This document shows positions 50,974 through 58,521 of a stretch of DNA of 64,000 nt, piece after piece (the stretch's first letter is position 1; each line of letters opens with the position of its first letter). The notes below the pieces were generated by a model. It worked only from the letters and a program-made list of their open reading frames with translations. It ran no database searches and had not been told where the DNA came from. Origin of the DNA: an uncultured Rhodospirillales bacterium (GTDB lineage: Bacteria; Pseudomonadota; Alphaproteobacteria; ATCC43930; CGMCC-115725); assembly GCA_903828515.1 (NCBI GenBank), contig CAIKMD010000002.1, positions 930,001-994,000 on the forward strand, read 5' to 3'. The position numbers were made by a program, and so were the translations under genes.

Positions 50974-52164
50974 TTAACGCGCGGCGGCGCCGGCGTGGAG
51001 CGCCGAATCAGGCGCCGGCGAGATTTGTGCCGATTCCGGGATTCTTCGTCCGGATATCCATCGGAACGCGCCGGCGGGCAGATGAAGGCGCACCTCGCTG
51101 TTCAACGACACGCCATGATCCAGCGTCGACACCTTGATCGGCGATCCACCGACATTGACCTCCACGATCAGGGAGTCGCCCAGAAAGGTGCGCTTGACGA
51201 CGATTCCGGATACGACATTCGCAGCGGGTTCACGTCCGTTCAATTGAGTCTCGTCACTCAACAGTTCGACGTCGCGCGTTCGAATCGCCAATTTATCGTC
51301 GTCCCGCGGTTGATCGGTCGGTCCGGCGAAACGCCCCACGGCAGTGGCGATACGTCCATCGGCGATGCCCAGAACATCGAATACATTCCAGCCGCCGAGA
51401 AAGCGCATCACCCGGCTGGAGACAGGTCGATCGTGGATGGTCTGCGGCGTCCCTTCCTGGACCACCATACCGCTGTCCAGGATGATCACTCTGGTCCCGA
51501 GCGAAAAAGCCTCGACGTGGTCGTGGGTCACGTAGACGACCGTTACTTTCAGTCGAGCGAATAAACTCGCCAGCTCCGACCGCATTTCGCCGCGCAACGC
51601 GGCGTCCAAATTGCTGAGCGGCTCGTCCATGAGGATCACGCCCGGCTCGAGCGCCAGCGCCCGCGCGACCGCCACCCGTTGTTGCTGGCCGCCGCTCAGC
51701 TGATTAGCGAAGCGCTCGGCATACTCGTCCATCTGTACCAGTTGAAGTGCTTCATGCGCGCAAGCGAGCGCGGCGGCCTTCGACAGGCGGGTTCGACCGC
51801 GGCGCAGCGGAAAGACGATGTTCTGAAGCACCGTCATATGCGGCCAGATGGCGTAAGACTGAAACACCATCCCGATATCGCGATCTTCGGGGGCGACAAA
51901 CCGCTTTGAGGCGGCATCGGCGACCACGGTGCCGTCGATCTCGATGGTCCCGTGATCCGGCCGCTCCAATCCGGCCAGGCATCGCAGGATGGAGGTCTTT
52001 CCGGAACCGCTTTCGCCGACCAGAATGGCAACCTCGCCGGGATAGATGTCGAGATTGAGATCACGGACCGCCATCACCCGACGCCCGTCCTGATCGCTGT
52101 ACTCCTTCCCCATTCCGCGGAAGCGAATTTTCGGGGTGCGAGCCTCCGCTCCGGAAGCCGTCAC
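50974..52164 (-). CDS. ABC transporter ATP-binding protein with TOBE domain (Fbp/Pot type)
   Basis: A 396-aa subunit: Walker A GESGSGKTS (about residue 48), signature LSGGQQQRVAVARA (about 150), Walker B VILMDEPLSNLDA, H-loop VVYVTHDHVEA, and a C-terminal TOBE-type beta region (about 260-370) typical of FbpC/PotA/MalK. Start is GTG overlapping the binding-protein stop by 4 bp (GTGA). Its own stop lies 4 bp before the permease. All three ABC genes form one operon reading toward the monooxygenase. Confidence 0.93.
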   Translation of the reverse strand: MTASGAEARTPKIRFRGMGKEYSDQDGRRVMAVRDLNLDIYPGEVAILVGESGSGKTSILRCLAGLERPDHGTIEIDGTVVADAASKRFVAPEDRDIGMVFQSYAIWPHMTVLQNIVFPLRRGRTRLSKAAALACAHEALQLVQMDEYAERFANQLSGGQQQRVAVARALALEPGVILMDEPLSNLDAALRGEMRSELASLFARLKVTVVYVTHDHVEAFSLGTRVIILDSGMVVQEGTPQTIHDRPVSSRVMRFLGGWNVFDVLGIADGRIATAVGRFAGPTDQPRDDDKLAIRTRDVELLSDETQLNGREPAANVVSGIVVKRTFLGDSLIVEVNVGGSPIKVSTLDHGVSLNSEVRLHLPAGAFRWISGRRIPESAQISPAPDSALHAGAAAR

Positions 52165-53309
52165 TTGCTGCCGTCACCACTGAGCAGGCCATCGACCTTC
52201 TTCGCAAGCTCGGCGGTCGGCGGCTCGGCCAGCCACGCCACGTCATCGATCACAACTTTTCCCTTGAGCATCGACGCCGGAAAATCGGACGCGACCGCAC
52301 CGGTCGCCCATACCGCCGTCGAATGTCCGAATTGATCGTGCAGCTTTTGACCCTGCGGTGTCGCGAGCGCGAGCGAAACCAATACCGAAGCATTGGGATG
52401 CTGCACGTTGACCGGAACAATCGTGCCGTAATGGTTCAGACGGACATACTCCATGTCCGCCATGGCGATGGGCGCGCCTTTATTCTTGGCCTCGATGTAG
52501 TTGGATGTGATGATCCCGGTCGAAATGGTGTATTCGCCCGATGTGATCCGGTCGAGCTGATCGCCGTATCGGCCCCGGAACAGATCTTGCTGACCGAGCG
52601 CTTTGGCCAAGGCGAGCATCTTATCCGGACCCATCGCATCGGACTGCCCCAGCCATATCATGTCCTGGACGCCCTCGCTGGCGACAATTTTTCCCTTGAG
52701 CGACGGGGCTGTCAGCGCATTCCAGGTCGTCGGAATGCCGGCGCCGGCCAGCTTCGCGGTGTTGTAGACAGGCGCGAGATATTGGTCAGAGTTGATCAGC
52801 ATACGGCCGTGGAGAATGGCATCGGCCGGCAATGCCGAATTGTACTTTTTGTAATCGACCGTTGCCGCGACGCCGAGATTCTCCGCCTGGACCAAAATCA
52901 GATCGGTGATGTCGAGCAGATCATAGCTCGCCGGCACATGCGACTTCATTTCGAGCGCACTCTTGGCGACCTTGGCCGGGTAAGACAACGTCGCGTTCGC
53001 CGTGATCTTGATGTCGATGCCATAGAGCTGTTTGACGAGCGCCTGGAGCGGTTGAACCCCAGGGAGGAAGCTCGGCGAGACGGCCCATGTCACGGAGCCT
53101 TCCTGTTTCGCCGCCGCGATCAAAGCGTTCATGTCGGCCGCGGTCACGACCGGTTCGCCCGACGCGGCTGTTTCGCCCCGCGCTGAATAGGCCGGGACCA
53201 TCGCCGTAAGCGCGAGCAACGCGATCGCTGTCGCCGTCTTGCACCGCATGCTGAACGGAATGGCAGACCATCGAAATACGGACCGGCTCAGCATGTGCGG
53301 GAAGAGCAT
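52161..53309 (-). CDS. ABC transporter substrate-binding protein, family 1 (Fbp-type)
   Basis: A 382-aa periplasmic protein. After a positively charged N-terminal stretch the hydrophobic signal is MRCKTATAIALLALTAMVPAYSA (internal Met at 53249); the mature domain has 'IAAAKQEGSVTWAVSPSFLPGVQPLQALVKQLYGI', YDLLDITDLILVQAENLG and 'LNHYGTIVPVNVQHPNAS'. The start at 53309 follows AGAGGTG; 53249 is a good alternative that gives a cleaner signal peptide. It feeds the ATPase and permease that follow. Ligand could be ferric iron or an organic anion. Confidence 0.88.
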   Translation of the reverse strand: MLFPHMLSRSVFRWSAIPFSMRCKTATAIALLALTAMVPAYSARGETAASGEPVVTAADMNALIAAAKQEGSVTWAVSPSFLPGVQPLQALVKQLYGIDIKITANATLSYPAKVAKSALEMKSHVPASYDLLDITDLILVQAENLGVAATVDYKKYNSALPADAILHGRMLINSDQYLAPVYNTAKLAGAGIPTTWNALTAPSLKGKIVASEGVQDMIWLGQSDAMGPDKMLALAKALGQQDLFRGRYGDQLDRITSGEYTISTGIITSNYIEAKNKGAPIAMADMEYVRLNHYGTIVPVNVQHPNASVLVSLALATPQGQKLHDQFGHSTAVWATGAVASDFPASMLKGKVVIDDVAWLAEPPTAELAKKVDGLLSGDGSK

Positions 53310-53356
53310 TGCGTTTGCACCTCTGATGAGAATTGGGAGTAACCGGGAACGCAAAA

Positions 53357-53461
53357 ACGGCGCGGCACCAGTTCGAGAAGCGTGATCGCCCCGTAATACG
53401 CCAGTCCGATCATGCAGAGCACGAAGATGATCAAATATCCGAGGCTCGATTGCAACGGGAA
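53357..53461 (-). pseudogene. Fragment of an ABC permease C-terminus (degraded)
   Basis: Read on the minus strand this segment encodes a hydrophobic stretch beginning FPLQSSLGYLIIFVL, continuing LAYYGAITLLELVPRR, the pattern of the last helix and C-terminal end of NitT/TauT-type permeases. The frame has a stop codon at about 53487 just upstream, and the tail after VPRR is not permease-like. A reading frame with 'VRVDT' joins it in another frame, suggesting a frameshifted relic of a longer gene. Based on pattern only, not on alignment. Confidence 0.4.
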
Positions 53462-53584
53462 AGCGCGTATCGACGCGCACCGCGTTCATGCCGATAAAAT
53501 TCGCGAAGCGGCGTTTCATCGCGTTATTACATTCGCGCCGTCATAGACGGCGTATTTCTCATGGACGAATGACCGATCGGCGGA

Positions 53585-53613
53585 TTGACCCTCTTGCGGG
53601 TGCCGTATATTTT
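53585..53613 (+). promoter_or_regulatory. Candidate sigma-70 promoter for the Rieske gene
   Basis: TTGACC at 53585-53590 and TATTTT at 53608-53613 are separated by 17 bp, and the overlapping TATATT starts two bases earlier. It is 118 bp upstream of the ATG at 53731. The AT-rich -10 region stands out in this GC-rich sequence. Confidence 0.4.
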
Positions 53614-53730
53614 ACTTGTCACACGCGCGCGGAGAGTTCCGCCTTTGCACGACCTTTCGAGCTCAACGCGGCATGGACAACAGACCTTCGAAATCTCCTC
53701 GTTCGCACGCATGACGGATTCGGTGAAAAG

Positions 53731-54957
53731 ATGACTGACAGGACAGACACGGCGACCGAGGATCTTCCGACCGCGGAGGAGATGCGCGACTATGCGCATG
53801 TCGGTCCCGACAAGCCTGCCGGCAAGTTACTTCGGACTTTCTGGACGCCGGTACTGGCCAGCGCCGATCTGAAGCAGGGACGTGCGATCCCGCTGCGCAT
53901 GCTGGGTGAGGATTTCACCCTATTCCGGGGAAAAAGCGGCAAACCGCACGCGACGCAGTACCGTTGCGCCCACCGCGGGACCCAGCTCAGCGCCGGCTGG
54001 GTTGAGGATGACTCCATTCGTTGCCGCTATCACGGATGGAAGTACGACGGCAAGTCAGGGCAATGCGTCGATCAGCCGGGCGAAAACTTCGCGAGCAAAA
54101 TAAAGATTCGGACGTACCCGACCTATGAATACATCGATTTGATCTGGGTCTACTTCGGCGAAGGAGAGCCCCCCGAGCTTCCGCACTACCCGTCATTCGA
54201 GGATCGCGAACTCGCGGTGCGCGAGGTGTATCAGTACAAATGGCCGATGAATTATTTTAACGCGGTCGAGAACGACCCCTTCCATCCGTCGTTCACGCAC
54301 AAGGAAATGAACGAGGAACATTTCGGTCGGCGCGGCTATCCGACCATTACGTGCGCAGAAACGGAATATGGTTCGTGCTCGGTGACCACGCCGCCTCCCG
54401 GCGAACCCAATTGGCCTAAGACGATCTTGTCGTACTTTCTCATGCCCTACGGAAACGTCTCGCAACGCCCGCTGGGCGAGATGCGCGGACGCGCGATGCG
54501 GCAAGCGATTGCGTTTCGCGTGCCGATGGACGACACCAACATGCATAGCCTTGGCCTGAACATGACTTTCTTCAAGGACAAGGCCGCGATGACGGAATAT
54601 CTCGCCAAGCTCGAAGAAAAGGCGAAACAGCCAAAGCCCGATTGGGAAGACGAGGAACACGTTTCGCAGCGAATCCTCAAAGGCGAGCTGACCATCGAGG
54701 ATGTCGAGGACCGCTTGCTCGATTTCAGTCGCTGGTTTCACATCGAAGATTATGTCGTTCAGGTCGGCCAGGGCGCGATTGCCAGTCGCGGACGGGGCGA
54801 ACATCTCGGTCCCAGCATCGACGCCAACGTGATCGTCTTGAGAAAGATTTATCGGCGCGAGATGAGCGCGCTTGTGGAAGGCAAGCCTTTAACAAAGTGG
54901 CGCTTGCCAAAAGAGCTTGTTTCGGTGCCCGAAGGGTTCGGAGCGGACAAGAAATAA
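53731..54957 (+). CDS. Rieske non-heme iron aromatic oxygenase, large subunit (phthalate 4,5-dioxygenase-like)
   Basis: A 408-aa oxygenase. The Rieske cluster ligands are Cys79 and His81 in RCAHRG, and Cys98 and His101 in RCRYHGWKY. The mononuclear iron ligands are Asp182, His185 and His190 in NDPFHPSFTH. The plan and the 'HRGTQLSAG', 'IWVYFGEGEPPELPHYPSFED' segments match the phthalate 4,5-dioxygenase and O-demethylase group. It hydroxylates or demethylates an aromatic acid, using electrons from a reductase I do not see nearby. ATG 53731 is chosen over an 81-codon upstream extension that lacks domain character. A 15-bp tandem repeat follows. Confidence 0.93.
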   Translation: MTDRTDTATEDLPTAEEMRDYAHVGPDKPAGKLLRTFWTPVLASADLKQGRAIPLRMLGEDFTLFRGKSGKPHATQYRCAHRGTQLSAGWVEDDSIRCRYHGWKYDGKSGQCVDQPGENFASKIKIRTYPTYEYIDLIWVYFGEGEPPELPHYPSFEDRELAVREVYQYKWPMNYFNAVENDPFHPSFTHKEMNEEHFGRRGYPTITCAETEYGSCSVTTPPPGEPNWPKTILSYFLMPYGNVSQRPLGEMRGRAMRQAIAFRVPMDDTNMHSLGLNMTFFKDKAAMTEYLAKLEEKAKQPKPDWEDEEHVSQRILKGELTIEDVEDRLLDFSRWFHIEDYVVQVGQGAIASRGRGEHLGPSIDANVIVLRKIYRREMSALVEGKPLTKWRLPKELVSVPEGFGADKK

Positions 54958-54986
54958 TTCGGCGAAACGGTCGACGCGCAAGCCAC

Positions 54987-55042
54987 GGAATTCAGGGGAC
55001 AGGAATTCAGGGGACACATGATCTGCCCGCTTTCTTGTCCCC
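54987..55042. repeat. Tandem 15-mer GGAATTCAGGGGACA with inverted partner
   Basis: GGAATTCAGGGGACA occurs twice in perfect tandem (54987-55001, 55002-55016), followed by TGTCCCC at 55036-55042, which can pair with GGGGACA of either copy. The 'AATTCAGGGGACA' motif resembles dispersed repeats often linked to IS200-like or REP transposases. It lies between the Rieske gene and hicA and could also act as a terminator. Confidence 0.8.
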
Positions 55043-55075
55043 GGCCGAAAACAGCCAATAGAAATTGACGCCTCT

Positions 55076-55288
55076 CTAAAGATCGTCGGGCTGAAGTCCC
55101 GTGTGTTTTGCGACGCGCGCAAGCATACGCGGGCCAATCTCGTCACCATCATGAAAGGCGAAAACATAGTCGGGCCAACTTGGGCGCGACAAGGTTCGGT
55201 GCGACCCGGTTTGCCGTTTGATGATCCATCCGATGTGCAGAAGCGCGCGTAGAACGCGACTGGCTTTCGCGGCAGGCCAGGCGCTCAC
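55076..55288 (-). CDS. hicA: HicA-type mRNA interferase toxin
   Basis: A 70-aa protein: 'KASRVLRALLHIGWIIKRQTGSHRTLSRP' includes the short HicA signature with catalytic His in GSH (about residue 30), and the tail 'VFAFHDGDEIGPRMLARVAKHTGLQPDDL' matches HicA. It cleaves mRNA unless bound by HicB. GTG start overlaps the hicB stop by 4 bp (GTGA). Order hicB-hicA is reversed from the most common order, as in some families. Confidence 0.87.
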   Translation of the reverse strand: MSAWPAAKASRVLRALLHIGWIIKRQTGSHRTLSRPSWPDYVFAFHDGDEIGPRMLARVAKHTGLQPDDL

Positions 55289-55485
55289 GCCGCGAAGAGA
55301 TTGCCCGCTTCGTCGGGCACCGGCTCGCCGTTATCGATACGATCGGCAATAACGCGCAGCGCCATCGCGATAACATGGGCGCGCGCCTCCGCTTCGCTCT
55401 TGCCATAGGTCAGTACGCCCGGGAGCGCCGGAATTTCAGCGATCCAGCGTCCGTCTTCCTCGCGCTCGAACTCGATCTTGAGCAT
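55285..55485 (-). CDS. hicB: HicB-type antitoxin
   Basis: A 66-aa protein starting MLKIEFEREEDGRWIAEIPALPGVLTYG, the classic HicB N-terminal beta-fold, followed by an alpha region 'AEARAHVIAMALRVIADRI'. It is short and lacks the C-terminal DNA-binding domain of longer HicBs, so it may not autoregulate by itself. ATG 55485 follows a GC-rich leader without an obvious ribosome site; a start 19 codons upstream (MAVALEMAH...) is less likely. Forms a pair with hicA. Confidence 0.85.
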   Translation of the reverse strand: MLKIEFEREEDGRWIAEIPALPGVLTYGKSEAEARAHVIAMALRVIADRIDNGEPVPDEAGNLFAA

Positions 55486-55561
55486 GGCCGCGATCCTTAG
55501 ATATCCGACGAAAGCATGCGCCATTTCCAGCGCGACCGCCACCCAAAGCCTTGGCGTAGGG

Positions 55562-55637
55562 TGGCGTCCCCAGCGGGATTCGAACCCGCGTTACCGCCGT
55601 GAAAGGGCGGTGTCCTAGGCCTCTAGACGATGGGGAC
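55562..55637 (-). tRNA. tRNA-Glu (UUC)
   Basis: On the minus strand GTCCCCATCGTCTAGAGG begins a full cloverleaf: acceptor GTCCCC/GGGGAC, D-arm with CTAGAGG, anticodon stem CCGCC/GGCGG with loop CTTTCAC (anticodon TTC), and T-arm GGTTCGAATCC. CCA is encoded (TGG at 55562-55564). It is single and next to hicBA, a common integration position. Confidence 0.97.
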
Positions 55638-55723
55638 TTAGGCCCCGGTGTGTACCGGCGCGGGGCCGGAAAATCAAGCCGACCCCGGATGCGGCCGGGG
55701 CGGCTTTCCGTCGCAACCGCGCG

Positions 55724-55993
55724 CTAACGCGGGCAGGTATTGGTGGTTCCCGTCACGAAATGGGCGGCGGAAATCGTGAACGTCTTGCTGCAGACGAAAT
55801 TCCCGGCGCTGTCGCGCACATCCCAGATCGCCAGGCTCTCGCCGGAGCCCAGCGGCACCAATTCGTCCGGCCGGCCCCAACTGGCATAAAGCGATGCGTC
55901 TGGATTATGGATCCAGGTCTCCATGACCGCACTGGTCGTGCAACCGCCGAGCAGGAGGGAAGCCGCCAAGGCGGCACTGATTTTTATCGTCAT
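55724..55993 (-). CDS. Small lipoprotein
   Basis: An 89-aa protein with signal MTIKISAALAASLLLGGC, lipobox LLGGC (Cys18). The mature part 'SLYASWGRPDELVPLGSGESLAIWDVRD' and a Cys pair (NFVCSKT..., NTCPR) suggest a small disulfide-stabilised domain anchored in the membrane. No family recognised. It sits between the tRNA and asnB. Confidence 0.75.
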   Translation of the reverse strand: MTIKISAALAASLLLGGCTTSAVMETWIHNPDASLYASWGRPDELVPLGSGESLAIWDVRDSAGNFVCSKTFTISAAHFVTGTTNTCPR

Positions 55994-56116
55994 CGCGGCG
56001 CTCCCCCGATCGCCGTTCGTCTACGGGCGTGACGCCACAAAATCAAGCCGACTCGGAAGGCGACTCGGCGCCCCCTCTCGACGCCGCCGCCCCCGCCCTT
56101 CACACTGAGCGCCGAC

Positions 56117-58054
56117 ATGTGCGGCATCGCGGGAATATGGGATCAGCGCGCAAAAACCGGGCCCGACGCGCTGGGCTATGCGGCGCAGCGCATGGCCGAC
56201 GCCATGCTCCATCGCGGGCCCGACGCGGGCGACATCTGGTGCGACGCCGAGGCCGGCCTGGCGCTGAGCCATCGCCGCCTCTCGATCATCGATCTGTCGC
56301 CGGCCGGCGCGCAGCCGATGGTGTCGTCGTGCGGGCGCTTCGTGATCTCGTTCAACGGCGAGGTGTTCAATTTCGCCGAGTTGCGCCCCGAGCTCGAAGC
56401 GGCGGGCCGGCGCTTTCGCGGCCATAGCGATACCGAGGTGATCGTCGAGGGTTGCGCCCAATGGGGCGTCGAGGCGACGGTCAAGCGCCTCATCGGCATG
56501 TTCGCGGTGGCGCTGTGGGACCGGCAGACGCGGACGCTCCATCTCGTGCGCGACCGGCTCGGCATCAAGCCGCTCTATTGGGCGCAACTCGGCGACACGC
56601 TGATCTTCGGGTCGGAGCTGAAGGCGCTACGCACGCATGCGAACTGGACGCCCGAGTTGGATCGCGACGCCGCTGCCGCGTTCCTCCGGTTCCAATACAT
56701 CCCCGGCCCCGGCACGATCTATCGCGGGGTGCAGAAGCAACCGCCCGGCACGATCATCGCGCTGCGCGCGGGTGCGGCACCGAAGATCACGCCGTATTGG
56801 TCGCTCGAGGACGTCGCGCGCGAGGGCCAGGCCAATCGTTTTTCGGGCAGCGAGGACGAGGCGGTCGACGCGCTCGACGCACTGTTGGGCGACGCCGTGA
56901 AACGACGCATGATCGCCGACGTGCCGCTCGGCGCGTTTCTGTCGGGGGGCATCGATTCATCGACCGTCGTCGCGCTGATGCAGGCGAACAACGCGCGCAA
57001 GGTCCGCACCTTCACCATCGGCTTTCACGAGAAGGGCTATAACGAGGCCGAGCATGCGAAGGCGGTCGCCGCGCATCTCGGCACCGACCATACCGAGCTC
57101 TACATCTCGCCCGAGCACGCGACCTCGGTGATCCCGTTGTTGCCCGACATGTACGACGAGCCGTTTTCCGACGCGTCGCAGATCCCAACGTTTCTCGTGT
57201 CCGAAATGACGCGCAAGCACGTGACCGTGGCGCTGTCGGGCGACGGCGGCGACGAGCTGTTCGGCGGCTACAACAAATATTTCCAGATGGGACGGCTGTT
57301 GCGCACGCTCGATCATCTGCCGGTCGGTTTGCGGCGGATGGCGGCGGCATCGCTGCGCGGTGTGCCGCGTGGGGCATGGGCGGCTATCGCGCAGGCGATC
57401 CCCGAAAGCCGCCGCCCGGCGCAGCTCGACGACAAGATGATGAAGCTCGCGGGCGTGATGGAAGGCGGCAGCGACAATTTCTATCAGCTCGTGGTGACCC
57501 ACTGGCCCCATTCGGAAACCATGGTGGCGGGCGCGGCGCGGCCGTTGAACATCGTCGACGACCGCGCGGCCACCGCGATGATCGCCAACCCGGTCGAGCG
57601 CATGCAGTATCTCGACACCATGACCTATCTGCCCGAGGACATCCTGACCAAGGTCGATCGCGCGTCGATGGCGGTGTCGCTCGAAGCGCGCGTGCCGCTG
57701 CTCGATCATCGCGTCGTCGCATTCAGCTGGTCGCTGCCGCCGCAATGGAAGGCGCGGCCGGGCGGCGGGAAATATCTCCTGCGCCGCGTGCTCGACCGCT
57801 ATGTCCCGCGTCACCTGATCGAGCGGCCGAAGATGGGTTTCGCCGTGCCGATCGATTCCTGGCTGCGCGGCCCGTTGCGCGATTGGGCCGAGGATCTGCT
57901 CGATGAGACGCGGCTCAAACGCGAAGGCGTATTGGAAGCCGCACCGATCCGCGAGAAATGGGCCGAGCATCTGTCGGGCAAACGCAACTGGCAGTACATG
58001 CTGTGGGACGTGCTGATGTTCCAGGCGTGGAAAGCGCGCTGGTTACCGGGTTGA
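56117..58054 (+). CDS. asnB: Asparagine synthetase B (glutamine-hydrolysing)
   Basis: A 645-aa enzyme. It begins MCGIAGIWDQ, giving the N-terminal nucleophile Cys2 after Met removal, with the glutaminase domain to about residue 200 (HRGPDAGD, RRLSIIDLSPAGAQPM, FNGEVFN). The ATP pyrophosphatase motif SGGIDSS is at 276-282, and the synthetase C-domain continues to 'LEARVPLLDHRVVAFSWSLP'. It makes Asn from Asp, Gln and ATP. Some copies serve polysaccharide or peptide modification; context here does not decide. Confidence 0.95.
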   Translation: MCGIAGIWDQRAKTGPDALGYAAQRMADAMLHRGPDAGDIWCDAEAGLALSHRRLSIIDLSPAGAQPMVSSCGRFVISFNGEVFNFAELRPELEAAGRRFRGHSDTEVIVEGCAQWGVEATVKRLIGMFAVALWDRQTRTLHLVRDRLGIKPLYWAQLGDTLIFGSELKALRTHANWTPELDRDAAAAFLRFQYIPGPGTIYRGVQKQPPGTIIALRAGAAPKITPYWSLEDVAREGQANRFSGSEDEAVDALDALLGDAVKRRMIADVPLGAFLSGGIDSSTVVALMQANNARKVRTFTIGFHEKGYNEAEHAKAVAAHLGTDHTELYISPEHATSVIPLLPDMYDEPFSDASQIPTFLVSEMTRKHVTVALSGDGGDELFGGYNKYFQMGRLLRTLDHLPVGLRRMAAASLRGVPRGAWAAIAQAIPESRRPAQLDDKMMKLAGVMEGGSDNFYQLVVTHWPHSETMVAGAARPLNIVDDRAATAMIANPVERMQYLDTMTYLPEDILTKVDRASMAVSLEARVPLLDHRVVAFSWSLPPQWKARPGGGKYLLRRVLDRYVPRHLIERPKMGFAVPIDSWLRGPLRDWAEDLLDETRLKREGVLEAAPIREKWAEHLSGKRNWQYMLWDVLMFQAWKARWLPG

Positions 58055-58087
58055 AAGACGCCTCAGTTTTATCTCAGCGTTGGAGCC

Positions 58088-58510
58088 TTAATATCCGAAA
58101 ATCGCATGACCGAACCAGAAAAGACCGAACAAGGCGACAAACGGTGCGCCTGTCTGACAGATTACCATGATTACGCTAACGGGGCTTCCCGAGCCGACCG
58201 ATATGCGCCAAGTCGGGTCGTGTCGACTATTTCTGCCCCACTCCATCATGTCATTTCCGATCACGGCTCCGAGGCTATACACGCCAACGGATAGAACTAC
58301 TAAGAACGGCCCAGCCACGAAGCCGCTCGATCGTTGACTCACTGTAAACCAGTTAAAAAACCAGCTAGCCGGCCCGCCAAAATATTGCGTCACGACTGCA
58401 ACGAACCAAGGGCCTCCAGTTACACCAAGACAAAATAGAGCCAGTCGTGAAGCCATCATCCGGTGACGCGATGAAAGGACACGCAACGCGTAAGGGATAC
58501 GCATAATCAC
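58088..58510 (-). CDS. Orphan membrane protein of atypical composition
   Basis: A 140-aa protein with three or four hydrophobic spans: 'LALFCLGVTGGPWFVAVV' near 24, 'FVAGPFLVVLSVGVYSLGAVIG' near 65 and a C-terminal 'VSVIMVICQTGAPFVALFGLFWFGHAIFGY'. It is clearly less GC-rich than neighbours and uses codons like ATA, TTA and AGC more freely. No homology recognised. Start is 58510 or 58504 (MRIPYAL). It is probably acquired or fast-evolving; I cannot exclude a non-coding explanation. Confidence 0.5.
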   Translation of the reverse strand: MIMRIPYALRVLSSRHRMMASRLALFCLGVTGGPWFVAVVTQYFGGPASWFFNWFTVSQRSSGFVAGPFLVVLSVGVYSLGAVIGNDMMEWGRNSRHDPTWRISVGSGSPVSVIMVICQTGAPFVALFGLFWFGHAIFGY

Positions 58511-58521
58511 TATGCATGCTC

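Larger units (their letters stand above)
53310..53730. other. Divergent intergenic region of 421 bp
   Basis: Separates the ABC operon (minus) from the Rieske oxygenase (plus). It holds a remnant permease-like segment at 53357-53461 and a sigma-70-like promoter at 53585-53613. No intact gene is seen; a long upstream extension of the binding-protein frame and of the Rieske frame through this area has unconvincing composition. Confidence 0.5.

Noticed and set aside
53488-53730. An N-terminal extension of the Rieske gene by 81 codons
   Set aside because: The added sequence has no domain similarity and overlaps the candidate promoter; the Rieske fold begins properly from 53731.
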